A stretch of DNA of 38,184 nucleotides from Verrucomicrobiota bacterium (GCA_963205105.1 CAUJJW010000309.1:1-38184); one strand, 5' to 3'. Shown: positions 1-8,418, counted from the stretch's first letter. Translations and numbers: made by a program. The notes: a model not told the origin generated them from the letters alone.

Positions 1-280
1 CCATCGCGTTCGCCATCCACCAACCTCCGGTCAACAAAACCATCGTGTTCAGGAACGCCAACGTCCGGCTCAGTTCCGCCTGGCCGTTTCGGAACACCTC
101 GGGATCGTGATTCTTTTGAATCAGGAACACCCCCATCCCAATGCTGAAGGTGAGCAGTTCCACCCAGACGATCAGCCAGACCAGAATCCCGCCCGGCGGT
201 TCGAACAGCTTGGGCTTGGAATCGGTTTCTGGGGCGTCGTCGCGGGGAAGGGCGGGCTTGGATTCGAACGGTGCGCTCAC
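1..280 (-). CDS. NorE/cytochrome c oxidase subunit III-like membrane protein (partial)
   Basis: Reading the minus strand from a GTG at 280 gives 93 open codons that run off the left edge. After a polar, charged N-terminus of about 30 residues there is a membrane segment containing GGILVWLIVWVELLTF, then GVFLIQKNHDPEVFRNGQ, then a second segment with LNTMVLLTGGWWMANAM. This pattern is that of the heme-copper oxidase subunit III family, closest in style to NorE, the accessory protein of nitric oxide reductases. Its GTG start overlaps the TGA of the upstream DGC gene (GTGA), so translation is probably coupled. NorE versus CoxC cannot be decided without the missing C-terminal helices. Confidence 0.7.
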   Translation of the reverse strand, partial: MSAPFESKPALPRDDAPETDSKPKLFEPPGGILVWLIVWVELLTFSIGMGVFLIQKNHDPEVFRNGQAELSRTLAFLNTMVLLTGGWWMANAM

Positions 281-768
281 GTGCCGCTTCCTTCCTGGGC
301 CTTGGATTCGAGGTTGCCTACACCCGCGTTCAACGAAGCCGCCGCCAGATCCAATAGGAACTGTCCAAGCAACCCTTGGGCTTCCTCCGGCGAGAAATCT
401 GCATGCGGCCGTTTCGCGACACCCCGCTCGGCCAGATCGTAGTGCCGATCGGCCCGGACCCCATGCCGCTGCAGTGTTCGCAAGGCACAGTGTAGAGGGC
501 ATCCGTCGATGACGATGATGGGGCGTCCCGATTTCGCGGTGCGCAGCAGCGGGCCCACATTCCCACCCAACCCGGCAATGCAGGACATGTCCGCGACCCT
601 CAAGCGGTCCAGTCGGACGGCCAGATGATTGGCCATCTGGGCTGCACTGGAGGCACCCGAGCAGGAATAGACCAAAGGTAGGACCGCATCGCGCTGCTGT
701 GCCGACGGACTCGGCCCTGAGTCGGACCAATGCGTAGCGTCGGTCACATGCAGGTGCTTCGGGGACAT
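277..768 (-). CDS. DGC-domain putative zinc-binding protein
   Basis: A 163-residue protein when started at the ATG at 768; a longer frame to 915 exists but its extra part does not look like this family. Visible features are PLVYSCSGASSAAQMANHLA, then ADMSCIAGLGG, then PIIVIDGCPLHCALRTLQRHG, which are the Cys-rich blocks of the DGC family (named for the Asp-Gly-Cys motif, here D-G-C-P). The cysteines are thought to bind zinc; the role of the family is not established. It overlaps the NorE-like gene by four bases, so it probably serves the same respiratory or nitric-oxide-related function. One commonly conserved cysteine is Ala here (SCSGA rather than SCSGC). No convincing ribosome binding site is seen before the start. 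Confidence 0.7.
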   Translation of the reverse strand: MSPKHLHVTDATHWSDSGPSPSAQQRDAVLPLVYSCSGASSAAQMANHLAVRLDRLRVADMSCIAGLGGNVGPLLRTAKSGRPIIVIDGCPLHCALRTLQRHGVRADRHYDLAERGVAKRPHADFSPEEAQGLLGQFLLDLAAASLNAGVGNLESKAQEGSGT

Positions 769-799
769 GATCAAGTTGGTTCGTGCGAAACGGCCCGTT

Positions 800-1265
800 C
801 CTTGGAGGAGCCAGACCGAACCTTGGTGGATACATCCGCTTGAGCCCTTGACCTGCATCAATCGCCAATCAGCAACAGTCCGGTCGAGGACGAGTCCTCG
901 CCGACTCTCGCGCACCGGACGGTCCCTGGAAATCTGTCGAGGCGATGGTCAATCCAGCTTGCGGCGGGTTCATCCTGTAGCAGACCAGACCGCCCTGGTG
1001 CAGACGGTTCAGGAAGATTTCGCCAGACGTATCGACACGTGGCGATGAACGTCGGGCGGTGCGATCGCGCGGGTCCTGCCAATAGGCGAACCGGATGCTC
1101 CGCGCGTCATACCGTGTGTAGACCTGCATTGAAGAATGCGGTTGTCGTCGCAAGGAACCACCGCGAAGCATCTCATCACCGGTCGGCCCCCTGATCATTA
1201 GGGAGTCGTGAACCCCAGATGTTTCGGAAGATCTCCTCCTCCTTGCCGATGGGTAGATAGATGAT
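800..1265 (-). pseudogene. Decayed gene remnant, possibly a heme-binding (EB_dh-type) cytochrome domain
   Basis: The roughly 585 bases between the DGC gene and the histidine kinase hold no intact gene. On the minus strand one frame contains MQVYTRYDARSIRFAYWQDP, which resembles the first strands of ethylbenzene-dehydrogenase-type heme-binding domains (a 'YD..I.F...W.DP' pattern). A second frame further along contains GSVWLLQGTGRFARTN, which resembles the later 'W.v.f.R' strand. The two pieces lie in different frames, so if the match is real the gene is frameshifted. The resemblance is weak and by eye only. Confidence 0.25.
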
Positions 1266-1437
1266 GGACAGGGGTTTGTGAGATGAGGGAGGAACGGGCC
1301 CTCGGGCAATCTCCCGATCGATCCTCGAACTGTGATCTCAAAGGGCGCGTCCCATGTCTGACCCGCGTGCGCGCCCGGCGGCTTGGAATTGTGGGTGCGC
1401 CTTGCCAGTATCGCGGGGCGTCTGCAGCGGCCCTTTC

Positions 1438-4218
1438 ATGATAGCTCTCACCCACAAACCACACGGGTACAGGATTCTGGCCATGGTCGTCTGGGTGACG
1501 GCGCTCGCCGCGTTCTCAGGATCGACGTTGGCAGCCGACCCGAAGCGGGTTCTCGTGATCGACCCTTATGGACCCGGGGTTGCGCCCTTTGGCAGCACGT
1601 TGTCGGAGTTCCGCAACGTCCTGGGTCGGGAGTATGGGGAACGGGTCGAGTTCTATGATGTCTCGTTGGATCGCGCGCGGTTCCAGGAGCCTGAGGACGA
1701 TGAGGTGTTCGTGGCTTTCCTCCGCAGCCGAATGGCGGCCCGGCCCGTCGACCTCGTCGCCACTGTGGGCGGTCCTGGCATGGATTTTGTGGTGCGGCAC
1801 CGCCAAGAGCTCTTTCCGAACACGCCGACCCTTTTCATCGCCGGTAGCCCAGAGACGGTCCATGGCGGCCTCCAACAATCGAACGTCTTCCAAGTCACCA
1901 CCACACTGGACTTGGCCGGGCTGGTGAAAGGGATGCTCCAGGTCCTGCCGCAAATCACCAATGTCGTCGTTATTGCCGGCGCCTCCCCGCTGGAACAGTT
2001 GACGGCCGAGGACTGCCGCCGTGCATTTCAACCGCTCACGAATCAGGTCACCTTCACTTGGCTGACCGGGATGTCTCTGGATCAGACGGTGGCGGCGTGT
2101 TCCAACCTGCCGCCGCAGACGTGTCTGCTGCACACCTTTTTCCTGGTGGACACCGTCGGCAGGCCTTTCGAACGAAACGAGCCGCTGCGGCGATTCCACG
2201 AAGCCGCGAATGCTCCCATCTTTGGGTACTTTGAGAGCGATCTCGGAATGGGTATCGTCGGGGGGCGGCTCTATCCCGACCTGCAATTGGGGGCGGAGGC
2301 GGCCCGCATCGCGGTGCGCGTCTTGCGCGGGGAGGATTCCAAGTCAATCCCCCTACGTCTGATTGACCCAACGTTGCCAATCTTTGACGCCCGGGAACTG
2401 CGGCGATGGGGCATTCGGGAGGGAACGCTGCCGCCGGGCAGCACCCTCCATTTCCGTCAACCGGACTTCTGGGAACGCTACCGGTGGCCCATCGCGGGTG
2501 CCGCCACGTTCTTCCTGGTCCAAGCCGCCCTGATCATCGGCCTTTTGGTGAACCGGGCCAGGCGCCGCGAAGGCGAAGCCGCGGCCACCCTGATCGCTGA
2601 GATCTCGTCCAAGTTCGTGAACCTGCCCCCGGGCGACGTGGAACGGGAGATCATGGACGCACAACGCCGGATCTGCGGAGTGTTGGGGCTCGACCTTGCC
2701 GGTTTGTGGCAATGGTCCGACGACACTCCAGCCGGACTCAGGCTCACCCATTTGTTCCGAACCGACAAAGGCCCGAAACCTCCGGATCCTATGTTTGCGC
2801 AGGAGCACTTCCCATGGCTGGAAGCCCAGATGCTGAGTTGCCGCACGGTTGCGATACCGTCGATAGACGAGCTCCCTGAAGGAGCGACCCGGGACCGGGA
2901 GACGTTCCGGCAATTCGGAATCAAGGCGAACCTCACCATTCCACTTGCGGTCGGGGGAGAGTCCCTCCTGGGCGCGCTCGGATTCAACACCACGCGCTCG
3001 GAGCGCAGTTGGTCGGGTCGCTTGGTGAGTAGGCTGCAAGTGGTCGCCGAGATCTTCGCCAACGCCCTTGCTCGCAAACGTGGCGACGAACTCCTGCGAG
3101 ATGACGAGGCCCGGCTGAAGGCGGGAACCGAGCTTGCCGGCCTTGGCTACTTTGAAGTCGATTACGGCGCGGACCGGTGCTTCATGGACGCCAGGTTCCA
3201 ACAGATCTGCGGGAATCCCCCGGGCTTCCGAGAGGGACGGAAGGCATTGGAATTCTGGCTTGCGAATGTCCATCCTAATGATCGCCAGCGTGTTCTCGAC
3301 GAGCGCCAGAAACTGCATGATGGCAGCAAGAACCCGATCTCGGCGGAGTATCGCTACCTCCATCCCATCGAGGGGGAAAAATGGCTCGACCATCTGGCGG
3401 CGTTGGCGGCCCACCGTCCGCCGGGAACGGGTGTTCGGACGTTTGGTGTGATCCGGGACATCACCGAGCAGAAGCACGCGAGGAGAGAGGCCGAGGAGTT
3501 GCGCGGAAATCTGGCGCACCTGACGCGGGTGAACACCCTCGGAGCCCTGTCGGGCTCGCTGGCGCACGAGCTAAACCAGCCCCTGGGTATCATCCTGAGC
3601 AACGCTCAGGCTGCACAGGAACTGCTGCTTCAGAATCCTCCCGACCTCCCTGAGGTGCAGAGTATTCTCGCGGATATCGTTGCCGCCGACCGTCGCGCGG
3701 GTGATGTGATCCAGCGGCTGCGGGCCCTGCTCAAGCGTGGCGAAACCTCCCTTCGCCCCGTCGCCATGAACGAAGTTATCGAGGAGGTCCTGCAACTCGC
3801 CCAGGCCGACTTGATCGATCGGGGCGTGACGGTCCAACGCAGCTTCGCCCCCGACCTGCCGTTGATCGCCGGTGACCGCGTACAGCTCCAACAACTCATT
3901 CTGAACCTGATTCTGAATGCGGCCGAAGCCATGGTGGGTAACCCGTCGGGCGCACGCCTCCTCCAGGTACGGACTTCGCCGCTCGGCTCGGCGGTGCGGG
4001 CCTCCGTTCGCGACCAGGGGACCGGCCTTCCACCGGATATCGAAAAGCTCTTCCAGCCGTTCTACACGACGAAGTCCCAGGGATTGGGCATGGGCCTCGC
4101 CATCTGCCGGTCCATCGTCTCCGCCCACCACGGCCGTCTCTGGGCCGAGCCACACGCCGAGGGCGGAGCGGTGTTTCATGTGGAGTTACCTATGGCCAAC
4201 GATCCGAACGCGCGATGA
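1438..4218 (+). CDS. Membrane-bound sensor histidine kinase (binding-protein-like sensor, GAF, PAS, HisKA, HATPase)
   Basis: A 926-residue hybrid sensor. The chosen ATG gives a normal signal peptide (Lys/His/Arg, then MVVWVTALAAFSGSTLA); an ATG at 1354 with AAAGGG eight bases upstream would add 28 residues without obvious function. Order: periplasmic ABC-substrate-binding-like sensor to about residue 340; one membrane helix (about 350-372, GAATFFLVQAALIIGLLV); a GAF-like domain; a PAS domain with a PAC end (TFGVIRDITEQKHA); HisKA with the phosphorylated His 710 in GSLAHELNQPLG; and an ATPase with NLILNAAEAM, DQGTGLPPDI and GLGMGLAICRSI. It should autophosphorylate and pass phosphate to the regulator encoded next, which overlaps it by ATGA. 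The sensor class suggests it binds a small anion or organic ligand; which one is unknown. It may control the sulfur island downstream (inference). Confidence 0.9.
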   Translation: MIALTHKPHGYRILAMVVWVTALAAFSGSTLAADPKRVLVIDPYGPGVAPFGSTLSEFRNVLGREYGERVEFYDVSLDRARFQEPEDDEVFVAFLRSRMAARPVDLVATVGGPGMDFVVRHRQELFPNTPTLFIAGSPETVHGGLQQSNVFQVTTTLDLAGLVKGMLQVLPQITNVVVIAGASPLEQLTAEDCRRAFQPLTNQVTFTWLTGMSLDQTVAACSNLPPQTCLLHTFFLVDTVGRPFERNEPLRRFHEAANAPIFGYFESDLGMGIVGGRLYPDLQLGAEAARIAVRVLRGEDSKSIPLRLIDPTLPIFDARELRRWGIREGTLPPGSTLHFRQPDFWERYRWPIAGAATFFLVQAALIIGLLVNRARRREGEAAATLIAEISSKFVNLPPGDVEREIMDAQRRICGVLGLDLAGLWQWSDDTPAGLRLTHLFRTDKGPKPPDPMFAQEHFPWLEAQMLSCRTVAIPSIDELPEGATRDRETFRQFGIKANLTIPLAVGGESLLGALGFNTTRSERSWSGRLVSRLQVVAEIFANALARKRGDELLRDDEARLKAGTELAGLGYFEVDYGADRCFMDARFQQICGNPPGFREGRKALEFWLANVHPNDRQRVLDERQKLHDGSKNPISAEYRYLHPIEGEKWLDHLAALAAHRPPGTGVRTFGVIRDITEQKHARREAEELRGNLAHLTRVNTLGALSGSLAHELNQPLGIILSNAQAAQELLLQNPPDLPEVQSILADIVAADRRAGDVIQRLRALLKRGETSLRPVAMNEVIEEVLQLAQADLIDRGVTVQRSFAPDLPLIAGDRVQLQQLILNLILNAAEAMVGNPSGARLLQVRTSPLGSAVRASVRDQGTGLPPDIEKLFQPFYTTKSQGLGMGLAICRSIVSAHHGRLWAEPHAEGGAVFHVELPMANDPNAR

Positions 4219-4835
4219 ATCCGACCGCAGGAATCGTTTATCTCCTGGATGACGAGCCGGAGATGGTGAAGGCCATCTCCCGCCTCCTGCGCGCGAAGCG
4301 CTTTGATGTGCGTGGATTCAGCTCCGTAAACGCCTTCCTTGAAGCCTGCCAGCCGGAGGGCCCCGCCTGCCTGGTCTTGGACGTGTCCATGCCGGAATTG
4401 GACGGACTGGAACTGCAACGTCGCTTGACGAGGCAGGGAATCCTCATCCCCATCGTCTTCCTGACCGGGCACGGCGACATCCCCATGAGCGTGCGTGCGA
4501 TCAAAGCCGGAGCGACGGACTTCCTCACCAAGCCTGTGGACGCCGCGCTTCTCATCCCGGCTGTGTCCGCGGCACTTCAAGTGGCGAGATCCCGCTGGAA
4601 GGATGACGCAGAGGTCAAGGCTCTGGAAGAGCAGGAGGCCGCCCTCACGGCCCGCGAGCGAGAGGTCATGAGGCATGTGGTCGCGGGCGAGTTGAACAAA
4701 CAGATCGCGCTAGCCCTCGGCACGGGGGAACAGAACATCAAGCAGCACCGTGCCAATATCATGAAAAAGATGGGGGTGGAATCCGTCGCTGATCTCGTTC
4801 GCGTGACTGAACGCCTCGGCTTAACCAGGAGATAG
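4215..4835 (+). CDS. FixJ/NarL-type response regulator (receiver plus LuxR HTH)
   Basis: A 206-residue two-domain regulator. The receiver carries the acidic pocket (LDDEPEM), the phosphoacceptor Asp 56 (LVLDVSMPELDG), the Thr in FLTGHGDIPMSV and the Lys in FLTKPVD. The C-terminal LuxR-type helix-turn-helix starts at LTAREREVMRHV and continues through NKQIALALGTGEQNIKQHR. The start codon overlaps the kinase stop (ATGA), so the two form a cognate pair. FixJ-like regulators usually bind inverted repeats as dimers, and a perfect palindrome lies 85 bases after the gene. The domain order and the sequence GHGDIPMSVRAIKAGA are typical of FixJ/TtrR-type regulators. Confidence 0.92.
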   Translation: MNPTAGIVYLLDDEPEMVKAISRLLRAKRFDVRGFSSVNAFLEACQPEGPACLVLDVSMPELDGLELQRRLTRQGILIPIVFLTGHGDIPMSVRAIKAGATDFLTKPVDAALLIPAVSAALQVARSRWKDDAEVKALEEQEAALTAREREVMRHVVAGELNKQIALALGTGEQNIKQHRANIMKKMGVESVADLVRVTERLGLTRR

Positions 4836-4919
4836 TCCTTCGATCGCCGTCCCAGGAACCGGTCTGTCGACTTAGCCTTCGGAGGCACCTCTTCGGCAAC
4901 CCCGCGCCGCCAACTCGTC

Positions 4920-4937
4920 ACTATACCAAGGTATAGT
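4920..4937. promoter_or_regulatory. Perfect palindrome ACTATACC-AA-GGTATAGT, probable operator
   Basis: Two 8-base arms, fully complementary, separated by AA. A second copy of the half-site (TTGGTATAG) follows at 4955-4963, just before the stand-alone receiver gene at 4976. This is the only sizeable gap (4836-4975) between the response regulator and the receiver/GRE array, so it is the natural place for a promoter controlled by the LuxR-type regulator. The binding is inferred; the symmetry is seen directly. Confidence 0.55.
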
Positions 4938-4975
4938 AGTCGGGAATGGGAGGCTTGGTATAGCCTCTAAGACGG

Positions 4976-5383
4976 ATGCCAGCCGTCCTTCCAGTAGTGG
5001 CAGTGTTAGATGACGAGGCCGAGATGCGAAAAGCCTTTCGCCGTCTCCTCGGCTGCCGGGGCTACCAAGTACGCGAATACGCTCGTGCCGAGGACCTGAT
5101 CGGAGATTTGGCGACGAATCCTCCAGGGTGCATCCTCCTCGATCTCCACATGCCAGGTGCTAACGGTTTCGACGTTTTGGAGACACTCCGCGCGCGACAG
5201 CAAGACATCCCTACCATCGCCGTCACCGCCCATGACGAACCCGGCACCGAGCTCCGAGTGCGCGCTCTCGGCGCGGTCGCCTACCTGAAGAAGCCGGTCG
5301 ATCGAGATACTCTCCTTTCTGCCATGGGATTGGCCGGCTACCACGCTACCGGAGACAGATCACCAAACCTCAAACCCGAATAA
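4976..5383 (+). CDS. Stand-alone receiver-domain protein (CheY/FixJ-like)
   Basis: A 135-residue single receiver. It has the acidic pair in LDDEAEM, phosphoacceptor Asp 56 in CILLDLHMPGANGFDVLETL, Thr in IAVTAHDEPG, and Lys in AYLKKPVD. There is no output domain. It probably acts as a phosphate sink, a connector to the nearby histidine kinase, or a partner in a branched phosphorelay. Its stop lies eight bases before the interrupted rhodanese gene, so it appears to be the first gene of the sulfur/GRE array. Only a weak ribosome binding site (GACGG) precedes the ATG. Confidence 0.85.
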   Translation: MPAVLPVVAVLDDEAEMRKAFRRLLGCRGYQVREYARAEDLIGDLATNPPGCILLDLHMPGANGFDVLETLRARQQDIPTIAVTAHDEPGTELRVRALGAVAYLKKPVDRDTLLSAMGLAGYHATGDRSPNLKPE

Positions 5384-5391
5384 AGACCTAC

Positions 5392-5895
5392 ATGGACGAG
5401 ATCAAAGCCAATCTAGCCAAAGAGAAGCAAACTGTTCTGGAACTCCATGTGACCGCACAGGAGGCCTACGCCAGATGGAAGGCGGCACCTGAGAAGGTCA
5501 AGATCATCGACGTTCGTACCCCTGAAGAGCAGCTCTTTGTCGGTCACCCTGCCATGGCCTGAATGATCCCTGTCGCCGCTCAGAGTTACGCGTGGGACGA
5601 AAACAAAAGGCAGTTCCCTATGAAACTCCTGCCCGACTTTGCCGAACGAGTCCGTCAGGTCGCCGGGCAAGACGAAACGCTCATGGTCATGTGCCGCTCC
5701 GGAGGGCGCAGTGCCATTGCCGCCAACATGCTGGCGAAGGCAGGGTTCACAAAGGTTTTCAACATCGTGGACGGGATGGAGGGGGACGGAAATGGCGATT
5801 CGGAGAGTGAGTGTCGGGGTGGTTGGAAAAACTCCGGGTGTCCCTGGACGAAGACACTCACGCCCGATCGGATGTTACTGCCAAAAAGTCTTTAA
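5392..5895 (+). pseudogene. Rhodanese-like sulfurtransferase interrupted by an in-frame TGA
   Basis: The reading frame from ATG 5392 encodes KIIDVRTPEEQLFVGHPAMA, then meets TGA at codon 57 (5560-5562), and continues in the same frame as MIPVAAQSYAWDENKRQFPM through the active-site loop MCRSGGRSAIAANML to a TAA ending at 5895. The intact paralogue at 15003-15566 has Trp (TGG, its residue 80) at the stop position, so a single G-to-A change explains the break. An ATG follows the stop directly, which could allow re-initiation of a 110-residue C-terminal piece that carries the catalytic Cys. Apart from the stop the frame is well kept, so the lesion is recent or the gene is expressed in two parts. 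It would transfer sulfane sulfur. Confidence 0.75.
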
Positions 5896-5905
5896 AGAAG
5901 AGCAA

Positions 5906-5935
5906 ATGAATAACGCAAGCAAGCCTAAAATATGA
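5906..5935 (+). other. Nine-codon leader frame coupled to the GRE start
   Basis: ATG 5906 opens a short frame (MNNASKPKI) whose TGA overlaps the ATG of the glycyl radical enzyme gene (ATGA at 5932-5935). An AAGAAGAG purine run lies six to thirteen bases upstream of it, whereas the GRE start has no clear Shine-Dalgarno sequence. Translation of the leader could therefore feed ribosomes to the GRE. This may also be chance. Confidence 0.3.
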
Positions 5936-8367
5936 AAGCCAAAGAACAGACAGCGAACAGTACCACCGCACGCGTAAAGGCCGACAAGGAACGCATTGAT
6001 CGACTGAAGGAACAACTTAGAAGCACCACCCCGGAAGTAGACTTTGAGCGGATCCGGATCATGGAGGAAGTTTACGCTGCGACGCAGGGCGATCCAAATA
6101 TCATGCGTCGGGCCAAGTTCATGGCCGCCCTCCTGCAGCGAAAAAAACTCTACATCGACGACAACCTCTTCGTCGGCAGCATGGCCAGCACCGTCAATGG
6201 AATCTACACGTACCCGGAATGGAACGTGGACTGGATGAAGGACGACAATACCGTTGAGAAGTGCAAGAACCCCGAAGACAAGCGCGTGAACCAGTGGGCG
6301 CTCGATTACTGGGATAAGCGCGCACTGAAGCCGCGCACGCTGGAGATCTTTGAGAAGAAGTATGGCTTCGATCCAAGACCCTGTTATGACTCCGGCTTTG
6401 TCGTCAGCTTCTTTGACTGGCCGGGTGGGGGGGGCAACCTGAATTACCCCAGGATTTACAACCACGGACTGGCCGCGATGATCAAGGAGGTCGAGGAGCG
6501 TCAGTCGGCTCTCGACATGCGCCTGCCCAACGCCAGCAAGCTCTATTTCTATGAAGCCAGCCTCATCATCATGAGGTCCATTGTCCGCCTGGCCCATCGC
6601 TATGCGGAATTGGCACGGGAAATGGCTGCCAAGTCGACGAATGCAACTCGTAAAGCAGAGTTGATTGCCATTGCCGAGACCTGCGAATGGGTGCCGGAAC
6701 ATCCGGCCAGGAATCTGCGGGAAGCCATTCAGTGCCACTTCTTTTGCCATATCTGTGCGGAACTTGAACAAGTCGGATGTGGCTACTCCGAGGCTTATCT
6801 TGGCCAGAATCTCGAGCCTTACTATCAGCGCGACAAGGCATCCGGCTTGGTCGATTACGAACAAGCGACGTTCATGATCAAAAACCTTGTGATCAAGCTG
6901 AATGAAATAGGCTACTATTTTGGCGAAAAGGTTGCCCTGCAGAACTCTGCCGATCTCGGACAGAGTATCTCACTCGGTGGATTTACCGAGGATGGGGATG
7001 ATGCCACTGCGGAAATGGACTATGTGGTTCTGGATGCATGCAACTATCTGCATCTCCCACAGCCGCCGCTGTCCTGCGTCTACACGGAGAGAATGAGTGG
7101 CAAGTTCCTCGAGAAGGTCCTTGATGTCATCGGAACCGGTATTGGCATGCCGCAGTTCGTGAATGGTAATGTGATGGTCAAACGGGCTCTGAATCTATTC
7201 GGGGACTCCAAAAAGGGCATCACTTTGGAGAAAGCCAGGCGCACCTGCATTGGTGCTTGCGTTGGCTCTTACCCACCCTATGAGACCGGTCACCCGGTGG
7301 AAGGCCAGCCCAACCTGGGCAAGGTCATCGAACTGGTGATGAACAACGGGTTCGATCCTCGCACCAAGCAGCAGGTCGGACCCAAGACCGGGGATCCCGA
7401 GAGCTTCAAGAGCTTCGAGGAATTGTATACGGCCTTTGAAAAACAACTGCAATTCAATGAGGAGGTGCTCCGCCGGGGTGCCTGGATTGCCAGCATGCTA
7501 TGCGCGGACTTCCTCCCGGTTCCCTGGCGCTCGCTCCTGACCGGGGGCTGCATTGAAACCGGCACCGAGGTGTGGAATGGCGGAGCCAACTATTACACCG
7601 TTGCACAGATTGTGGTAGGTGGCGTCGACGCCGCCAACTCTCTCATGGCGGTGAAGAAGTTGGTCTATGACGACAAGAAGATCACCATGGCCGAACTGAA
7701 GAAGGCCCTGGCAGCCAACTTCGAGGGGGAATACGAAAAGGTGAGGAAGCTGTGCTATGAGGACGCGCCCAAGCATGGCAACGACATCCCTGAAGTGAAC
7801 CGGATGACGCACCGGGTGTATGAAAGCATCTTCAAGGCCTTCAATGGTGTTGACGGCGGTGGAAACTATCTCAGCAAAGACATCAAATCAGCGCCGGACG
7901 CCTATACCAAGAGCATCCACAACCTCATGGGGATGGTAACGGGCGCCTTGCCTAACGGTAAACGAGCCGGGGTGGCCCTCACCGATGGAAGTCTTTCAGC
8001 CATGCCGGGAACCGATGTCAACGGTCCCACCGCGTTGGTGATGTCTGCGGCCAAGGCTCAGGATGCCATCAAGTACACCGCCACTCACATGAACATGAAG
8101 CTCCCGCCGGATCAGCTGAAGACCCGCAAGGGCCGGGACAATGTGCTGCGTCTGGTCAAGACCTTGTTCGATAACGACGGCTATCATATCCAGTTCAACG
8201 TCCTGGATACCGCCATCCTCCGGGACGCTCAGAAGCATCCGGAGAACTACCGCGACCTCGTCGTTCGTGTAGCTGGTTTCAGCGCCTTCTTCACGAAGCT
8301 GGCGCCGGGCGTACAAAACGAGGTGATCGAGCGCACCCTGCAATCGTTTGCTGGGCAACAGTGCTGA
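5932..8367 (+). CDS. Glycyl radical enzyme of unassigned substrate (PFL/HPAD superfamily)
   Basis: An 811-residue protein, normal length for glycyl radical enzymes. The radical Gly 782 lies in VVRVAGFSAFF close to the C-terminus. The thiyl-radical Cys is most likely Cys 443 in TCIGACVGSYPP. Other family landmarks are SLGGFTEDGDDATAEMDY (about 347-364) and GGCIETGTEVWNGGANYY (538-555). In dehydratase, choline-lyase, sulfonate-lyase and aryl-decarboxylase members the thiyl Cys sits in G-C-x-E, where Glu is a general base; here it is A-C-V-G, so the base is missing. Family-wide chemistry is radical C-C, C-O, C-N or C-S bond cleavage, or addition, under anoxia. Its activase is encoded two genes downstream. 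Neighbours with sulfur functions suggest an organosulfur substrate, but that is inference. Confidence 0.9.
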   Translation: MKAKEQTANSTTARVKADKERIDRLKEQLRSTTPEVDFERIRIMEEVYAATQGDPNIMRRAKFMAALLQRKKLYIDDNLFVGSMASTVNGIYTYPEWNVDWMKDDNTVEKCKNPEDKRVNQWALDYWDKRALKPRTLEIFEKKYGFDPRPCYDSGFVVSFFDWPGGGGNLNYPRIYNHGLAAMIKEVEERQSALDMRLPNASKLYFYEASLIIMRSIVRLAHRYAELAREMAAKSTNATRKAELIAIAETCEWVPEHPARNLREAIQCHFFCHICAELEQVGCGYSEAYLGQNLEPYYQRDKASGLVDYEQATFMIKNLVIKLNEIGYYFGEKVALQNSADLGQSISLGGFTEDGDDATAEMDYVVLDACNYLHLPQPPLSCVYTERMSGKFLEKVLDVIGTGIGMPQFVNGNVMVKRALNLFGDSKKGITLEKARRTCIGACVGSYPPYETGHPVEGQPNLGKVIELVMNNGFDPRTKQQVGPKTGDPESFKSFEELYTAFEKQLQFNEEVLRRGAWIASMLCADFLPVPWRSLLTGGCIETGTEVWNGGANYYTVAQIVVGGVDAANSLMAVKKLVYDDKKITMAELKKALAANFEGEYEKVRKLCYEDAPKHGNDIPEVNRMTHRVYESIFKAFNGVDGGGNYLSKDIKSAPDAYTKSIHNLMGMVTGALPNGKRAGVALTDGSLSAMPGTDVNGPTALVMSAAKAQDAIKYTATHMNMKLPPDQLKTRKGRDNVLRLVKTLFDNDGYHIQFNVLDTAILRDAQKHPENYRDLVVRVAGFSAFFTKLAPGVQNEVIERTLQSFAGQQC

Positions 8368-8418
8368 AATCGTGGCGCCGCCCCGGCGTTCCTCACGGCA
8401 TGGCGGGGCAGATCCTTT

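Noticed and set aside
2353..3567. A 404-codon minus-strand frame opposite the histidine kinase
   Set aside because: The plus strand encodes clear GAF, PAS and HisKA motifs there; the antisense product is Arg-rich and motif-free.
4836..4975. Intrinsic terminator at the 4920 palindrome
   Set aside because: The two-base spacer is too short for a stable RNA loop and no T-run follows.
5932..8367. Direct assignment of the GRE as isethionate or DHPS sulfite-lyase
   Set aside because: Those enzymes carry a Glu two residues after the thiyl Cys; this one has Gly, and the aldehyde dehydrogenase or reductase partners of those pathways are absent.
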